A DNA stretch of 64,000 bases, taken from the NCBI GenBank assembly GCA_963922205.1, contig CAWUHX010000409.1, positions 124,001 to 188,000 on the forward strand, given 5' to 3'. Below, one piece after another: positions 1-13,000 of the stretch (within the stretch, counting starts at the first letter, position 1; the number at the start of each line of letters is the position of its first letter). This DNA is from Romanomermis culicivorax. Lineage: Eukaryota > Nematoda > Enoplea > Mermithida > Mermithidae. The translations under genes and the position numbers were made by a program. The notes under the pieces are model-generated. The model saw nothing but the letters and a program-made list of their open reading frames with translations. It was not told the origin of the DNA and searched no databases.

Positions 1-881
1 ATATTCTGAAATTTGATCGAGTTTTGAATCAAAGAGTTTCGATTTCAGAACTGCCAAGAGTGTGGACTCAGGTTCAGGACAAAAGATGGTTGTGAAAAAT
101 TTGATTGACGGAGAGATCTGATTTGAAGCAACTAAAGATTGTAGGTAATTGATCTAAAATTCTGAAATCTGATCAAGTTTCGACCAGGTTCAGGACGAGA
201 GATGGTTGTGAACTATTTGATTGATGCAAAGATCTATTTTGAAGGAAACAAAGATGGAAAGTAATTGATGAAAAATTCTGAAATCTGATCAAGTTTTGAA
301 TCAAAGAATGTCAATATCAGAAATTCCAAAAGTGTGGACCCAGGTTCAGGACGAGAGATGGTTGTGAACTATTTGATTGATGCAAAGATTTATTTTGATG
401 GAAACAAAGATGGAAAGTAATTGATCAAAAATTCTGAAATCAGATCAAGTTTTGAATCAAAGAAAGTCAATATCAGAAATTCCAAAAGTGTGGACCCAGG
501 TTCAGGACGAGAGATGGTTGTGAACTATTTGATTGATGCAAAGATCTATTTTGAAGGAAACAAAGATGGAAAGTAATTGATCGAAAATTCTGAAATCTGA
601 TCAAGTTTTGAATCAAAGAATGTCAATATCAGAAATTCCAAAAGTGTGGACCCAGGTTCAGGACGAGAGATGGTTGTGAACTATTTGATTGATGCAAAGA
701 TCTATTTTGAAGGAAACAAAGATGGAAAGTAATTGATCAAAATTCTGAAATCTGATCAAGTTTTGAATCAAAGAATATCAATATCAGAAATTCTAAAAGT
801 GTGGACCCAGGTTCAGGACGAGAGATGGTTGTGAACTATTTGATTGATGCAAAGATCTATTTTGAAGGAAACGAAGATGGA

Positions 882-1817
882 AAGTAATTAATCAAAAATT
901 CTGAAATCTGATCAAGTTTCGAATCAAAGAATGTCAATAACAGAAATTCCAAAAGTGTGGACCCAGGTTCAGGACGAGAGATGGTTGTGAACTATTTAAT
1001 TGATGCAAAGATCTATTTTGAAGGAAACAAAGATGGAAAGTAATTGATCGAAAATTCTGAAATCAGATCAAGTTTTGAATCAAAGAAAGTCAATATCAGA
1101 AATTCCAAAAGTGTGGTCCCAGGTTCAGGACGAGAGATGGTTGTGAACTATTTGATTGATGCAAAGATCTATTTTGAAGGAAACAAAGATGGAAAGTAAT
1201 TGATCGAAAATTCTGAAATCTTATCAAGTTTTGAATCAAAGAATGTCAATATCAGAAATTCCAAAAGTGTGGACCCAGGTTCAGGACGAGAGATGGTTGT
1301 GAACTATTTGATTGATGCAAAGATCTATTTTGAAGGAAACAAAGATAGAAAGTAATTAATCAAAAATTCTGAAATCTGATCAAGTTTCGAATCAAAGAAT
1401 GTCAATAACAGAAATTCCAAAAGTGTGGACCCAGGTTCAGGACGAGAGATGGTTGTGAACTATTTAATTGATGCAAAGATCTATTTTGAAGGAAACAAAG
1501 ATGGAAAGTAATTGATCGAAAATTCTGAAATCAGATCAAGTTTTGAATCAAAGAAAGTCAATATCAGAAATTCCAAAAGTGTGGTCCCAGGTTCAGGACG
1601 AGAGATGGTTGTGAACTATTTGATTGATGCAAAGATCTATTTTGAAGGAAACAAAGATGGAAAGTAATTGATCGAAAATTCTGAAATCTTATCAAGTTTT
1701 GAATCAAAGAATGTCAATATCAGAAATTCCAAAAGTGTGGACCCAGGTTCAGGACGAGAGATGGTTGTGAACTATTTGATTGATGCAAAGATCTTTTTTG
1801 AAGGAAACGAAGATGGA
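882..1817 (+). repeat. Higher-order satellite duplication, 468 bp x 2
   Basis: Two adjacent three-monomer blocks (882-1349 and 1350-1817) share private variants, including AAGTAATTAATC at the start, TCAATAACAG, ACTATTTAATTG and GTGTGGTCCCAGG, in the same order exactly 468 bp apart. This is a recent three-monomer (3 x 156) tandem duplication. Confidence 0.85.
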
Positions 1818-4800
1818 AAGTAATTGATCAAAAATTCTGAAATCTGATCAAGGTTTCGAATCAAAGAATGTCAATAACAGAAATTCCCAAAGTGTGGACC
1901 CAGGTTCAGGACGAGAGATGGTTGTGAACTATTTAATTGATGCAAAGATCTATTTTGAAGGAACCAAAGATGGAAAGTAATTGATCTAAAAACCTGAAAT
2001 CTGTTCAACTTATGAATCTTGCAACATCTTCATCATAGTTGCCAAAGAAATTGTTCCATGTTGAGGATCTAAAATTGTGGTTGTGGACTTTGATTTGGTA
2101 GCTAAACCGATCGATTTCGAAGGAATCAGAGGAAAAAAAAGATGTTGATCAAATATTCTGAAATCTGATCAAGTTTTGAATCAAAGAATTTCGATTTCAG
2201 AACTGCCAAGAGTGTGTACTCAGGTTCAGGACGAAAGATGGTTGCGAAAAATTTGATTGACGGAGAGATCTGATTTGAAGCAACTAAAGATTGTAGGTAA
2301 TTGATCTAAAATTCTGAAATCTGATCAAGTTTTGAATCAAAGAATTTCGATTTCAGAACTGCCAAGAGTGTGGACTCAGGTTCAGGACGAAAGATGGTTG
2401 TGAAAAATTTGATTGACGGAGAGATCTGATTTGAAGCAACTAAAGATTGTAGGTAATTGATCTAAAATTCTGAAATCTGATCAAGTTTTGAATCAAAGAA
2501 TTTCGATTTCTGAACTGCCAAGAGTGTGGACTCAGGTTCACAACGAGAGATGGTTAAAAAAAAATTGATTGACGGAGAGATCAAATTTGAAGCAACTAAA
2601 GATTGTAGGTAATTGATCCAAAATTCTGAAATCTGATCAAGTTTCGAATCAAAGAATGTCAATAACAGAAATTCCAAAAGTGTGGACTCAGGCTCAGGAC
2701 GAGAGATGGTTGTGAACTATTTGATTGATTCAAAGATCTATTTTGAAGGAAACAAAGATAGAAAGTAATTGATCAAAAATTCTGAAATCTGATCAAGTTT
2801 TGAATCAAAGAAAGTCAATATCAGAAATTCCAAAAGTGTGGACCCAGGTTCAGGACGAGAGATGGTTGTGAACTATTTGATTGATTCAAAGATCTATTTT
2901 GAAGGAAACAAAGATAGAAAGTAATTGATCAAAAATTCTGAAATCTGATCAAGTTTCGAATCAAAGAATGTCAATATCAGAAATTCCAAAAGTGTGGACT
3001 CAGGCTCAGGACGAGAGATGGTTGTGAACTATTTGATTGATGCAAAGATCTATTTTGAAGAATACAAATATGGAAAGTAATTGATCAAAAATTCTGAAAT
3101 CGGATCAAGTTTCGAATCAAAGAATGTCAATAACAGAAATTCCAAAAGTGTGGACCCAGGTTCAGGACGAGAGATAGTTGTGAACTATTTAATTGATGCA
3201 AAGATCCTTTTTGAAGGAACCAAAGATGGAAAGTAATTGATCTAAAAACCTGAAATCTGTTCAACTTATGAATCTTGCAACATCTTCATCATAGTTGCCA
3301 AAGAAATTGTTCCATGTTGAGGATCTAAAATTGTGGTTGTGAACTTTGATTTGGTAGCTAAACCGATCGATTTCGAAGGAATGAGAGGAAAAAAAAGATG
3401 TTGATCAAATATTCTGAAATCTGATCAAGTTTTGAATCAAAGAATTTCGATTTCAGAACCGCCAAGAGTGTGTACTCAGGTTCAGGACGAAAGATGGTTG
3501 TGAAAAATTTGATTGACGGAGAGATCTGATTTGAAGCAACTAAAGATTGTAGGTAATTGATCTAATATTCTGAAATCTGATCAAGTTTCGAATCAAAGAA
3601 TGTCAATATCAGAAATTCCAAAAGTGTGGACCCAGGTTCAGGACGAGATATGGTTGTCAACTATTTAATTGATGCAAAGATCTATTTTGAAGGAACCAAA
3701 GATGGAAAGTAATTGACCTAAAAACCTGAAATCTGTTCAACTTTTGAATCTTGCAACATCTTCATCATAGTTGCCAAAGAAATTGTTCCATGTTGACGAT
3801 CTAAAATTGTGGTTGCGAACTTTGATTTGGTAGCTAAACCGATCGATTTCGAAGGAATCAGAGGAAAAAAAAGATGTTGATCAAATATTACGAAATCTGA
3901 TCAAGTATTGAATCAAAGATCTTCGATTTCAGAACAGCCAAGAGTGTGGACTCAGGTTCAGGACGAAAGATAGTTGTGAAAAATTTGATTGACGGAGAGA
4001 TCTGATTTGAAGCAACTAAAGATTGTGGGTAATTGATCTAAAATTCTGAAATCTGATCAAGTTTCGAATCAAAGAATGTCAATAACAGAAATTCCAAAAG
4101 TGTGGACCCAGGTTCAGGACGAGAGATGGTTGTGAACTATTTGATTGATGCAAAGATCTATTTTGAAGGAAACAAAGACGGAAAGTAATTGATCAAAAAT
4201 TCTGAAATCTGATCAAGTTTCGAATCAAAGAATGTCTATATCAGAAATTCCAAAAGTGTGGACCCAGGTTCAGGACGAAAGATGGTTGTGAAAAATTTGA
4301 TTGACGGAGAGATTTGATTTGAAGCAACTAAAGATTGTAGGTAATTGATCTAAAATTCTGAAATCTGATCAAGTTTCAACCAGGTTCAGGACGAGAGATG
4401 GTTGTGAACTATTTGATTGATGCAAAGATCTATTTTGAAGGAAACAAAGATATAAAGTAATTGATCAAAAATTCTGAAATCTGATCAAGTTTTGAATCAA
4501 AGAATGTCAATATCAGAAATTCCAAAAGTGTGGACCCAGGTTCAGGACGAAAGATGGTTGTGAAAAATTTGATTGACGGTGAGATCTGATTTGAAGGAAC
4601 TAAAGATTGTAGGTAATTGATCTAAAATTCTGAAATCTGATCAAGTTCTGAATCGAAGAATGTCAATATCAGAAATTCCAAAAGTGTGGACCCAGGTTCA
4701 GGACGAGAGATGGTTGTGAATTTATCGATTGATGCAAAGTTCTATTTTGAAGGAACCAAAGAGTGAAAGTAATTGATCGAAAATTCTGAAATCTGTTCAA

Positions 4801-5289
4801 CTTTTGAATCTTGCAAAATCTTCATCATAGTTGCCAAAGAAATTGTTTCATGTTGAGGATCAAAAATTGTGGTTGTGAACTTTGATTTGGTAGCTAAACC
4901 GATCGATTTCGAAGGAATCAGAGGAAAAAAAAGATGTTGATCAAATATTACGAAATCTGATCAAGTTTTGAATCAAAGATCTTCGATTTCAGAACTGCCA
5001 AGAGTGTGGACTCAGGTTCAGGACGAAAGATGGTTGTGAAAAATTTGATTGACGGAGAGATCTGATTTGAAGCAACTAAAGATTGTAGGTAATTGATCTA
5101 AAATTCTGAAATCTGATCAAGTTTCGAATCAAAAAATGTCAATATCAGAAATTCCAAAAGTGTGGACCCAGGTTCAGGACGAGAGATGGTTGTGAACTAT
5201 TTGATTGATGCAAAGATCTATTTTGAAGGAAACAAAGACGGAAAGTAATTGATCAAAAATTCTGAAATCTGATCAAGTTTTGAATCAAA

Positions 5290-7456
5290 GAATGTCAATA
5301 TCAGAAATTCCAAAAGTGTGGACCCAGGTTCAGGACGAAAGACGGTTGTGAAAAATTTGATAGACGGAGAGATCTGATTTGAAAAAACTGAAGATTGTAG
5401 GTAATTGATCTAAAATTCTGAAATCTCATCAAGTTTTGAATCAAAGAATGTCAATATCAGAAGTTCCAAAAGTGTGGACCCAGGTTCAGGACGAGAGATG
5501 GTTGTGAACTATTTGATTGATGCAAAGATCAATTTTGAAGGAAACAAAGATGGAAAGTAATTGATCAAAAATTCTGAATCTGATCAAGTTTCGAATCAAA
5601 GAATGTCAATAACAGAAATTCCAAAAGTGTGGACCCAGGTTCAGGACGAGAGATGGTTGTGAACTATTTGATTGATGCAAAGATCTATTTTGAAGGAAAC
5701 AAAGACGGAAAGTAATTGATCAAAAATTCTGAAATCTGATCAAGTTTCGAATCAAAGAGTGTCAATATCAGAAATTCCAAAAGTGTGGACCCAGGTTCAG
5801 GACGAGAGATGGTTGTGAACTATTTGATTGATGCAAAGATCTATTTTGAAGGAAACGAAGATGGAAAGTAATTGATCAAAATTCTGGAATCTGATCAAGT
5901 TTTGAATCAAAGAATGTCAATATCAGAAATTCCAAAAGTGTGGACCCAGGTTCAGGACGAGAGATGGTTGTGAATTTATCGATTGATGCAAAGTTCTATT
6001 TTGAAGGAACCAAAGAGTGAAAGTAATTGATCGAAAATTCTGAAATCTGTTCAACTTTTGAATCTTGCAACATCTTCATCATAGTTGCCAAAGAAATTGT
6101 TTCATGTTGAGGATCAAAAATTGTGGTTGTGAACTTTGATTTGGTAGCTAAACCGATCGATTTCGAAGGAATCAGAGGAAAAAAAAGATGTTGATCAAAT
6201 ATTCTGAAATCTGATCAAGTTTTGAATCAAAGATCTTCGATTTCAGAACTGCCAAGAGTGTGGACTCAGGTTCACGACGAGAGATGGTTAAAAAAAATTT
6301 GATTGACGGAGAGGTCAAATTTGAAGCAACTAAAGATTGTGGGTAATTGATCTAAAATTCTGAAATCTGATCAAGTTTCGAATCAAAGAATGTCAATATC
6401 AGAAATTTCAAAAGTGTGGACCCAGGTTCAGGACGAGAGATGGTTGTGAACTATTTGATTGATGCAAAGATCTATTTTGAAGGAAACAAAGACGGAAAGT
6501 AATTGATCAAAAATTCTGAAATCTGATCAAGTTCCGAATCAAAGAATGTCTATATCAGAAATTCCAAAAGTGTGGACCCAGGTTCAGGACGAAAGACGGT
6601 TGTGAAAAATTTGATAGACGGAGAGATCTGATTTGAAGGAACTGAAGATTGTAGGTAATTGATCTAAAATTCTGAAATCTGATCAAGTTTCGAATCAAAG
6701 ATTGTCAATAACAGAAATTCCAAAAGTGTGGACCCAGGTTCAGGACGAGAGATGGTTGTGAACTATTTGATTGATGCAAAGATCTATTTTGAAGGAAACA
6801 AAGACGGAAAGTAATTGATCAAAAATTCTGAAATCTGATCAAGTTCCGAATCAAAGAATGTCTATATCAGAAATTCCAAAAGTGTGGACCCAGGTGCAGG
6901 ACGAAAGACGGTTGTGAAAAATTTGATAGACGGAGAGATCTGATTTGAAGGAACTGAAGATTGTAGGTAATTGATCTAAAATTCTGAAATCTCATCAAGT
7001 TTTGAATCAAAGAATGTCAATATCAGAAGTTCCAAAAGTGTGGACCCAGGTTCAGGACGAGAGATGGTTGTGAACTATTTGATTGATGCAAAGATCAATT
7101 TTGAAGGAAACAAAGATGGAAAGTAATTGATCAAAAATTCTGAATCTGATCAAGTTTCGAATCAAAGAATGTCAATAACAGAAATTCCAAAAGTGTGGAC
7201 CCAGGTTCAGGACGAGAGATGGTTGTGAACTATTTGATTGATGCAAAGATCTATTTTGAAGGAAACAAAGACGGAAAGTAATTGATCAAAAATTCTGAAA
7301 TCTGATCAAGTTTCGAATCAAAGAGTGTCAATATCAGAAATTCCAAAAGTGTGGACCCAGGTTCAGGACGAGAGATGGTTGTGAACTATTTGATTGATGC
7401 AAAGATCTATTTTGAAGGAAACGAAGATGGAAAGTAATTGATCAAAATTCTGAAAT
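5290..7456 (+). repeat. Higher-order satellite repeat, period 1566 bp
   Basis: A block of about 600 bp at roughly 5290-5890 recurs at roughly 6856-7456, shifted by 1566 bp (ten monomers). Shared private variants are GAAAGACGG, TTTGATAGACGG, CAGAAGTTCC, AAGATCAATTTTG, the shortened TTCTGAATCTG and AAAGAGTGTC. A nested 312-bp copy of the GACGG-bearing monomer pair lies near 6580 and 6890. Confidence 0.75.
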
Positions 7457-9433
7457 CTGATCAAGTTTTGAATCAAAGAGTGTCAATATCAGAAATTCCA
7501 AAAGTGTGGACCCAGGTTCAGGACGAGAGATGGTTGTGAACTATTTGATTGATGCAAAGATCTATTTTGAAGGAAACGAAGATGGAAAGTAATTGATCAA
7601 AATTCTGAAATCTCATCAAGTTTTGAATCAAAGAATGTCAATATCAGAAGTTCCAAAAGTGTGGACCCAGGTTCAGGACGAAAGATGGTTGTGAAAAATT
7701 TGACGGAGAGATCTGATTTGAAGCAACTAAAGATTGTAGGTAATTGATCTAAAATTCTGAAATCTGATCAAGTTTTGAATCAAAGAATGTCAATAACAGA
7801 AATTCCAAAAGTGTTGACCCAGGTTCAGGACGAGAGATGGTTGTGAACTATTTGATTGATGCAAAGATCTATTTTGAAGGAAACGAAGATGGAAAGTAAT
7901 TGATCAAAATTCTGAAATCTGATCAAGTTTTGAATCAAAGAGTGTCAATATCAGAAATTCCAAAAGTGTGGACCCAGGTTCAGGACGAGAGATGGTTGTG
8001 AACTATTTGATTGATGCAAAGATCTATTTTGAAGGAAACGAAGATGGAAAGTAATTGATCAAAAATTCTGAAATCTGATCAAGTTTCGAATCAAAGAATG
8101 TCAATAACAGAAATTACAAAAGTGTGGTCCCAGGTTCAGGACGAGAGATGGTTGTGAACTATTTGATTGATGCAAAGATCTATTTTGAAGGAAACAAAGA
8201 TGGGAAGTAATTGATCAAAATTCTGAAATCTGATCAAGTTTTGAATCAAAGAGTGTCAATATCAGAAATTCCAAAAGTGTGGACCCAGGTTCAGGACGAG
8301 AGATGGTTGTGAACTATTTAATTGATGCAAAGATCTATTTTGAAGGAACCAAAGATGGAAAGTAATGGATCTAAAAACCAGAAATCTGTTCAACTTTTGA
8401 ATCTTGCAACATCTTCATCATAGTTGCCAAAGAAACTGTTCCATGTAGAAGATCAAAAATTGTGGTTGTGAACTTTGATTTGGTAGCTAAACCGATCGAT
8501 TTCGAAGGAATCAGAGGATAAAAAAGATGTTGATCAAATATTCTGAAATCTGATCAAGTTTTGAATCAAAGAATTTCGATTTCAGAACTGCCAAGAGTGT
8601 GGACTCAGGTTCAGGACGAAAGATGGTTGTGAAAAATTTGATTGACGGAGAGATCTGATTTGAAGCAACTAAAGATTGTAGGTAATTGATCTAAAATTCT
8701 GAAATCTGATCAAGTTTCGACCAGGTTCAGGACGAGAGATGGTTGTGAACTATTTGATTGATGCAAAGATCTATTTTGAAGGAAACGAAGATGGAAAGTA
8801 ATTGATCAAAATTCTGAAATCTGATCAAGTTTTGAATCAAAGAGTGTCAATATCAGAAATTCCAAAAGTGTGGACCCAGGTTCAGGACGAGAGATGGTTG
8901 TGAACTATTTGATTGATGCAAAGATCTATTTTGAAGGAACCAAAGATGGAAAGTAATTGATCTAAAATTCTGAAATCTGTTCAAATTTTGAATCTTACAA
9001 CATCTTCATCATAGTTGCCAAAGAAATTGTTTCATGTTGAGGATCAAAAACTGTGGTTGTGAACTTTGATTTGGTAGCTAAACCGATCGATTTCGAAGGA
9101 ATCAGAGGAAAAAAAGATGTTGATCAAATATTCTGAAATCTGATCAAGTTTTGAATCAAAGAATTTCGATTTCAGAACTGCCAACAGTGTGGACTCAGGT
9201 TCAGGACGAAAGATGGTTGTGAAAAATTTGATTGACGGAAAGATCTGATTTGAAGCAACTAAAGGTTGTAGGTAATTGATCTAAAATTCTGAAATCTGAT
9301 CAAGTTTCGAATCAAAGAATGTCAATATCAGAAATTCCAAAAGTGTGGACCCAGGTTCAGGACGAGAGATAGTTGTGAAAAATTTGATTGACGGAGAGAT
9401 CTGATTTGAAGCAACTAAAGATTGTAGGTAATT

Positions 9434-9912
9434 TGTTGAGGTGGTCTCAGGTGCATGTGTTAAGCTTCCGGCGTCGGTGCGCAGGCGGTTGGACGCGGCG
9501 AAAAGTGGCCGAAAAAGAATGATAATTTGCATAGGGTTATGCTGCCACTGTTTCGCGATGTTTGTGTCTTTTTATCATTATTGAAAAAGATTATGTTGGA
9601 GGAGCGTCACCGCCATCGCTCCATTTATAATAATATTTGTTTATTATTATTTTGTGGCGTCGTCAGTCGTCACCCAATACAAGTTGGGCCTGTAAGTTGT
9701 TTTGTTTTGTGAGCGCAGGGGAGGCTCTTATAAGATTAGGATTGGAGACTTGGGTAGGATCTCCTGAGGTACGTGCCAAGGTGTTCTGCCTGAGGTTTGG
9801 TGAAAGTTCTGGCGAGTATCTGGTGAAACGTCTGGGAGAGTTTTGTGGTTGTTGTTGTTATTAGCCTGTGGTCAGAACTGTTGCATAGTGTTGACCCCAC
9901 AGCTGCCTAACA
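9434..9912 (+). repeat. 5' LTR of element 1
   Basis: 479 bp, starting TGTTGAGGTGG and ending CTGCCTAACA. Candidate promoter motifs are TTTATAATAA near 9622 and TATAAG at 9729-9734; which one is used cannot be told. A strong splice-donor-like CCTGTAAGTTG lies at 9690-9700. Base for base it matches the reverse complement of 49817-50295. Against its own 3' LTR (22961-23439) it differs at roughly a tenth of positions. Confidence 0.96.
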
Positions 9913-9996
9913 AGTGGTGGACTCTTAACGCCCCTCACGACGGATAACCGGAGAACCACCAGAAAAATAACTAAACCTCCTGGGTTTTATTTACAG
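9692..9996 (+). other. Candidate leader intron (LTR donor to pre-gag acceptor)
   Basis: GTAAGT at 9692 inside the LTR is an excellent 5' splice site and is kept in all LTR copies in the window. TTTATTTACAG ending at 9996 is a nematode-like 3' splice site, 24 bp before the gag ATG. The pair could form a 305-bp leader intron, or the acceptor could take a trans-spliced leader, and the donor could serve the downstream third gene. Whether the transcript start lies upstream of 9692 is unknown, so this is inference from motifs only. Confidence 0.35.
9915..9930 (+). promoter_or_regulatory. Primer-binding site of element 1
   Basis: TGGTGGACTCTTAACG starts two bases after the 5' LTR and begins with TGG, the complement of a tRNA CCA end. 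Read as a tRNA 3' end it gives a 7-nt acceptor strand, discriminator A and a C at the expected first T-stem position, so the geometry is plausible. I could not assign the tRNA. The identical site occurs in element 2. Confidence 0.65.
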
Positions 9997-10020
9997 GCAC
10001 ATACGGGAAAAATTAAAAAG

Positions 10021-13000
10021 ATGAGTATTCCGGTAGGAAGAACTTTGAGGACTCCTCCTAGGTCACATGAACCTAGTGTTTCGAATATCGACTCTGCTGA
10101 AGAACACGCAGCGGTAGAAAAGGTTCAAGCACAGGCGCCTGAGACTGAAGGAAGGAGAGAGAGTAGAAATGCCGAAGTGGCAAAAATGGAAGAGGAGTTG
10201 AGGAAGAGTAGTTTTGAGATGGCTAGGTTAGCCGAGATTGAAACTACGGTAAGTGGTAGTATCAGAGGTCAGCAGACCTTTGAGAGGGAGAGACCGACGT
10301 CGCCCTCGAAGTTGGTCCATCTGATGGCCGAAACGCTGGAGGAGATTAGACGGAAATCGAAACCGGCGTGGAGGTCAAACATGGTGGACATGAATTACGA
10401 CGAGTATTACAAGGACGCACCAGCCGATTTATACGACGACAAATATTCGAGGCGATACGACCCCGAAATGGCGAATTTTATTCGGCGAGAGGAGCAGAGG
10501 GATCGAGTCGATCCCAAGGACGTACGAATTAACGCGCTGGAGAAGAAGGTCGAGTTATTGATCAAGGTAATCGAAAGCGCGCAGATCAAGGAAAAGGAAA
10601 CGGAGGATGATCAACGGAGGAAGATAGGTGAGTCTTCTTACCTTGAGAATAGAGTTGAGAGAATTAGTGAACCTAAGAGAGAGGTTCATTCAGAGGTTTA
10701 TATAAGGTCTCAAGAGGATAGAGACAAATATTCGGCTAGAGATAGAGGTTGGACTGAGGAGCCGCAGAGTTCGAGGAATGCTGAACAAGCACAATCGATT
10801 GTCTATGGTTACTCAGAGAATAGGAGGTCTAGGGAAAGGAAGGTGACTATTTGCGATGAATCGTCCCAGGGAGAGGATAGGTTTTCTCGTCCTACTCCTT
10901 GGAGAGATACTGCAAATAGAGCTGACCTTAGCCCTGAGAGGAGGAGAAAGAGGAGGTCAAAGAGTAGAAAGAGATCTCACAGATCAAGAGCTAGGAGTAG
11001 ACATTACTCAGATAGTGAGAATAGCAGTTCATCTACGTCGAACTCTAGCTCAAGTGTTGAAGTTGATGTGAGAGATGTGGTAAAGGCCTTGAAACATAGA
11101 CCTTTACATGATAGTATAAAGCCAACGGAGGCTTTGAAATTTTTTACTGATCTGGAAAGTGAATTTCTGGAGAATACGGCTGATAAAGTGAAAAAGGAGT
11201 GTTTGAGAAGGTTGTCTCAGAACACGGCGAGGAGGATAGCGAGAACATCCTCAAGTTATACAGAAGCGCGGAGAAATATTTTAAAGTATCTCGCGCCGAC
11301 TTATGATTTGACGATGCTCAAAAGAGAGTTATTTAATATGAAACAGGAAGAAGCCGAGTCAGCCTTAGAGTTTTTAAAGAGGTTGAGTAATCATGTGGAT
11401 CTGGTCTATGCAGATCAGAGTGATCAAGTAAGGCAAGAGAACATTATTAATGCCTTGATTTATAAGAGTAGTCCGTTGTATCAGACGGAGTTGCAAGACG
11501 TATTGCCATCAATGAAAACATGGCAAGACCTCGCATACGCCGTAACTCAGATTGATAGAAAGTATAGGAATGTGTTTACTGCTTTTGGAGCCAAGGATAA
11601 ACCGATTGTAGTGAATCAAGTTGTAGCGGAGAAGTGCCCGGAAATTTCTTTTGTAGTGAATGCTCGGTATGGAAGTACTAAAAAGTATAACCAGACGAAG
11701 TCAAGACCACAAAATCAGTTGCAAAAGGCAGTAGAAGAGGAGAGAAGTGAGGAGAATGCTGAAGAGATGCAACATGGTCTGTCGCCTCGTGATGTCAAAA
11801 AGTCTAACGAGGAACAGGCCAAGGAGTCTTTTTTAGCTATTCTCTCAAAGGAGTGGCTACAATTGGTTCAAAAGGTGGATAAATTACAAGTTACTCAGAA
11901 TGAAGCTTTAAAAGAGTTGACTACTGTGAAGACTGCGTCTGCTGAAAAGCAGAAGCAGTTGAAGCAGCAGAGACCCTACTGCATATATCATAAGAATAAT
12001 ACTCATGCTACGGAGGAGTGTAAGACATTAGCATACCGGCGTCAGCAACAGCAACGCGGTGGATTTAACCGTGGCATGCCTAATCAGTATTATGGTGGTG
12101 ATAGGAATGCTTCATATAGAGGAAGTTTTAGAGGTAGAGGTGGACCTCAATTTGGATTTAGAGGAAGAGGAAGAGGTGCCTATTATGTAGGATTCCCCGA
12201 AGAAGATCAAATGTACGGGTATGACCCAGAATTTGAGAGATACAGGGAATTCTGCAGACTTAGGGAACAAGGCATCCAGTTGCAGAGGCAGCCTCAGTTG
12301 ATGTTACCTGCACCAACTAGTCAACCGGCTATTCAGGCTAGTACCGTCCAGGATCAGTCTGGATCATTTGTTTCGAACCAGTCGCAACCTAGTTCGCATA
12401 ACGTAATGGTGACAAGCCGTACGGATGTGGATGATGAAAGTGATCAGAGTAGAAACAAATCTTCTAGTTTGGTTCTCAGAAGTATTATTCACCTGGATAA
12501 GGTGACACCTCTAGAGAAGGTAAAAGAAAGAGATTTGGCTCATGTGAAGTATGGAAGGAAAGCAACGGACATAGAGAGAAGGTTGTTGGAAAATTATCCG
12601 AAAATGGTTCCTTTCTACATAAATGTGGTTATTAAAGAAACGGCTACCAGAGCTTTAATCGATACAGGAGCTCAGTGTACAGTCATGTCTTCTAAGCTCC
12701 TGAAAAGGGCATTAGACGTTGATTATACAGTGTACCCTCGTATTCTTAAAGTGACTGTAGCTGATGGAAAAGTTGTGCATGCCTATGGGTATGTACCAGT
12801 TTGTATGAAGACGGAATTCGGAAGTTTTCCAGTCAATGCTATAGTGTTGCCAGATGCAGGTGAGGACCTGATCTTGGGCACAGATTTTTTAGCGCACCCA
12901 GATTTAGGTGTGGTGATTGATTTCAAAAGGAATGCCATGACGATACAAGGCATTGAAAGAAAGATTGACGTAGTTCAAGTTCCTTCTGTAACTACTGTGC

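Larger units (their letters stand above)
1..9433 (+). repeat. 156-bp satellite array, left block
   Basis: Tandem array of about 156-bp monomers, seen from the spacing of the shared core AGTGTGGACCCAGGTTCAGG (for example 331, 487, 643, 798). Three subfamilies are visible. Type A carries GATGCAAAGATCTATTTTG. Type B carries GACGGAGAGATCTGATTTG and AAAGATTGTAGG. Type C is the most diverged and carries GCTAAACCGATCGATTTCG. C monomers lie near 2100, 3355, 3835, 4890, 6150, 8490 and 9085, usually followed by a B monomer. Truncated monomers in which TTTCGA/TTTCAA runs straight into CCAGGTTCAGG occur near 184, 4376 and 8717. There is no gene here; short open frames are by-products of a monomer length divisible by three. 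The orientation is opposite to the other two satellite blocks. Confidence 0.97.

Noticed and set aside
1-9433. Centromere assignment for the satellite
   Set aside because: Higher-order repeats and embedded Gypsy elements are suggestive, but no CENP-B-like box or other sequence proof was found; recorded only as a possibility.
9433-9440. TTAGGC (nematode telomere unit) at the LTR ends, e.g. in TGTTAGGCAGC
   Set aside because: Single occurrences that are part of the LTR terminus, not tandem.
9527-9864. 61- and 75-codon frames within the LTRs, repeated at 49865-50202 and 58716-59053
   Set aside because: They recur only because the LTRs are near-identical. The diverged 3' LTR of element 1 does not keep them.
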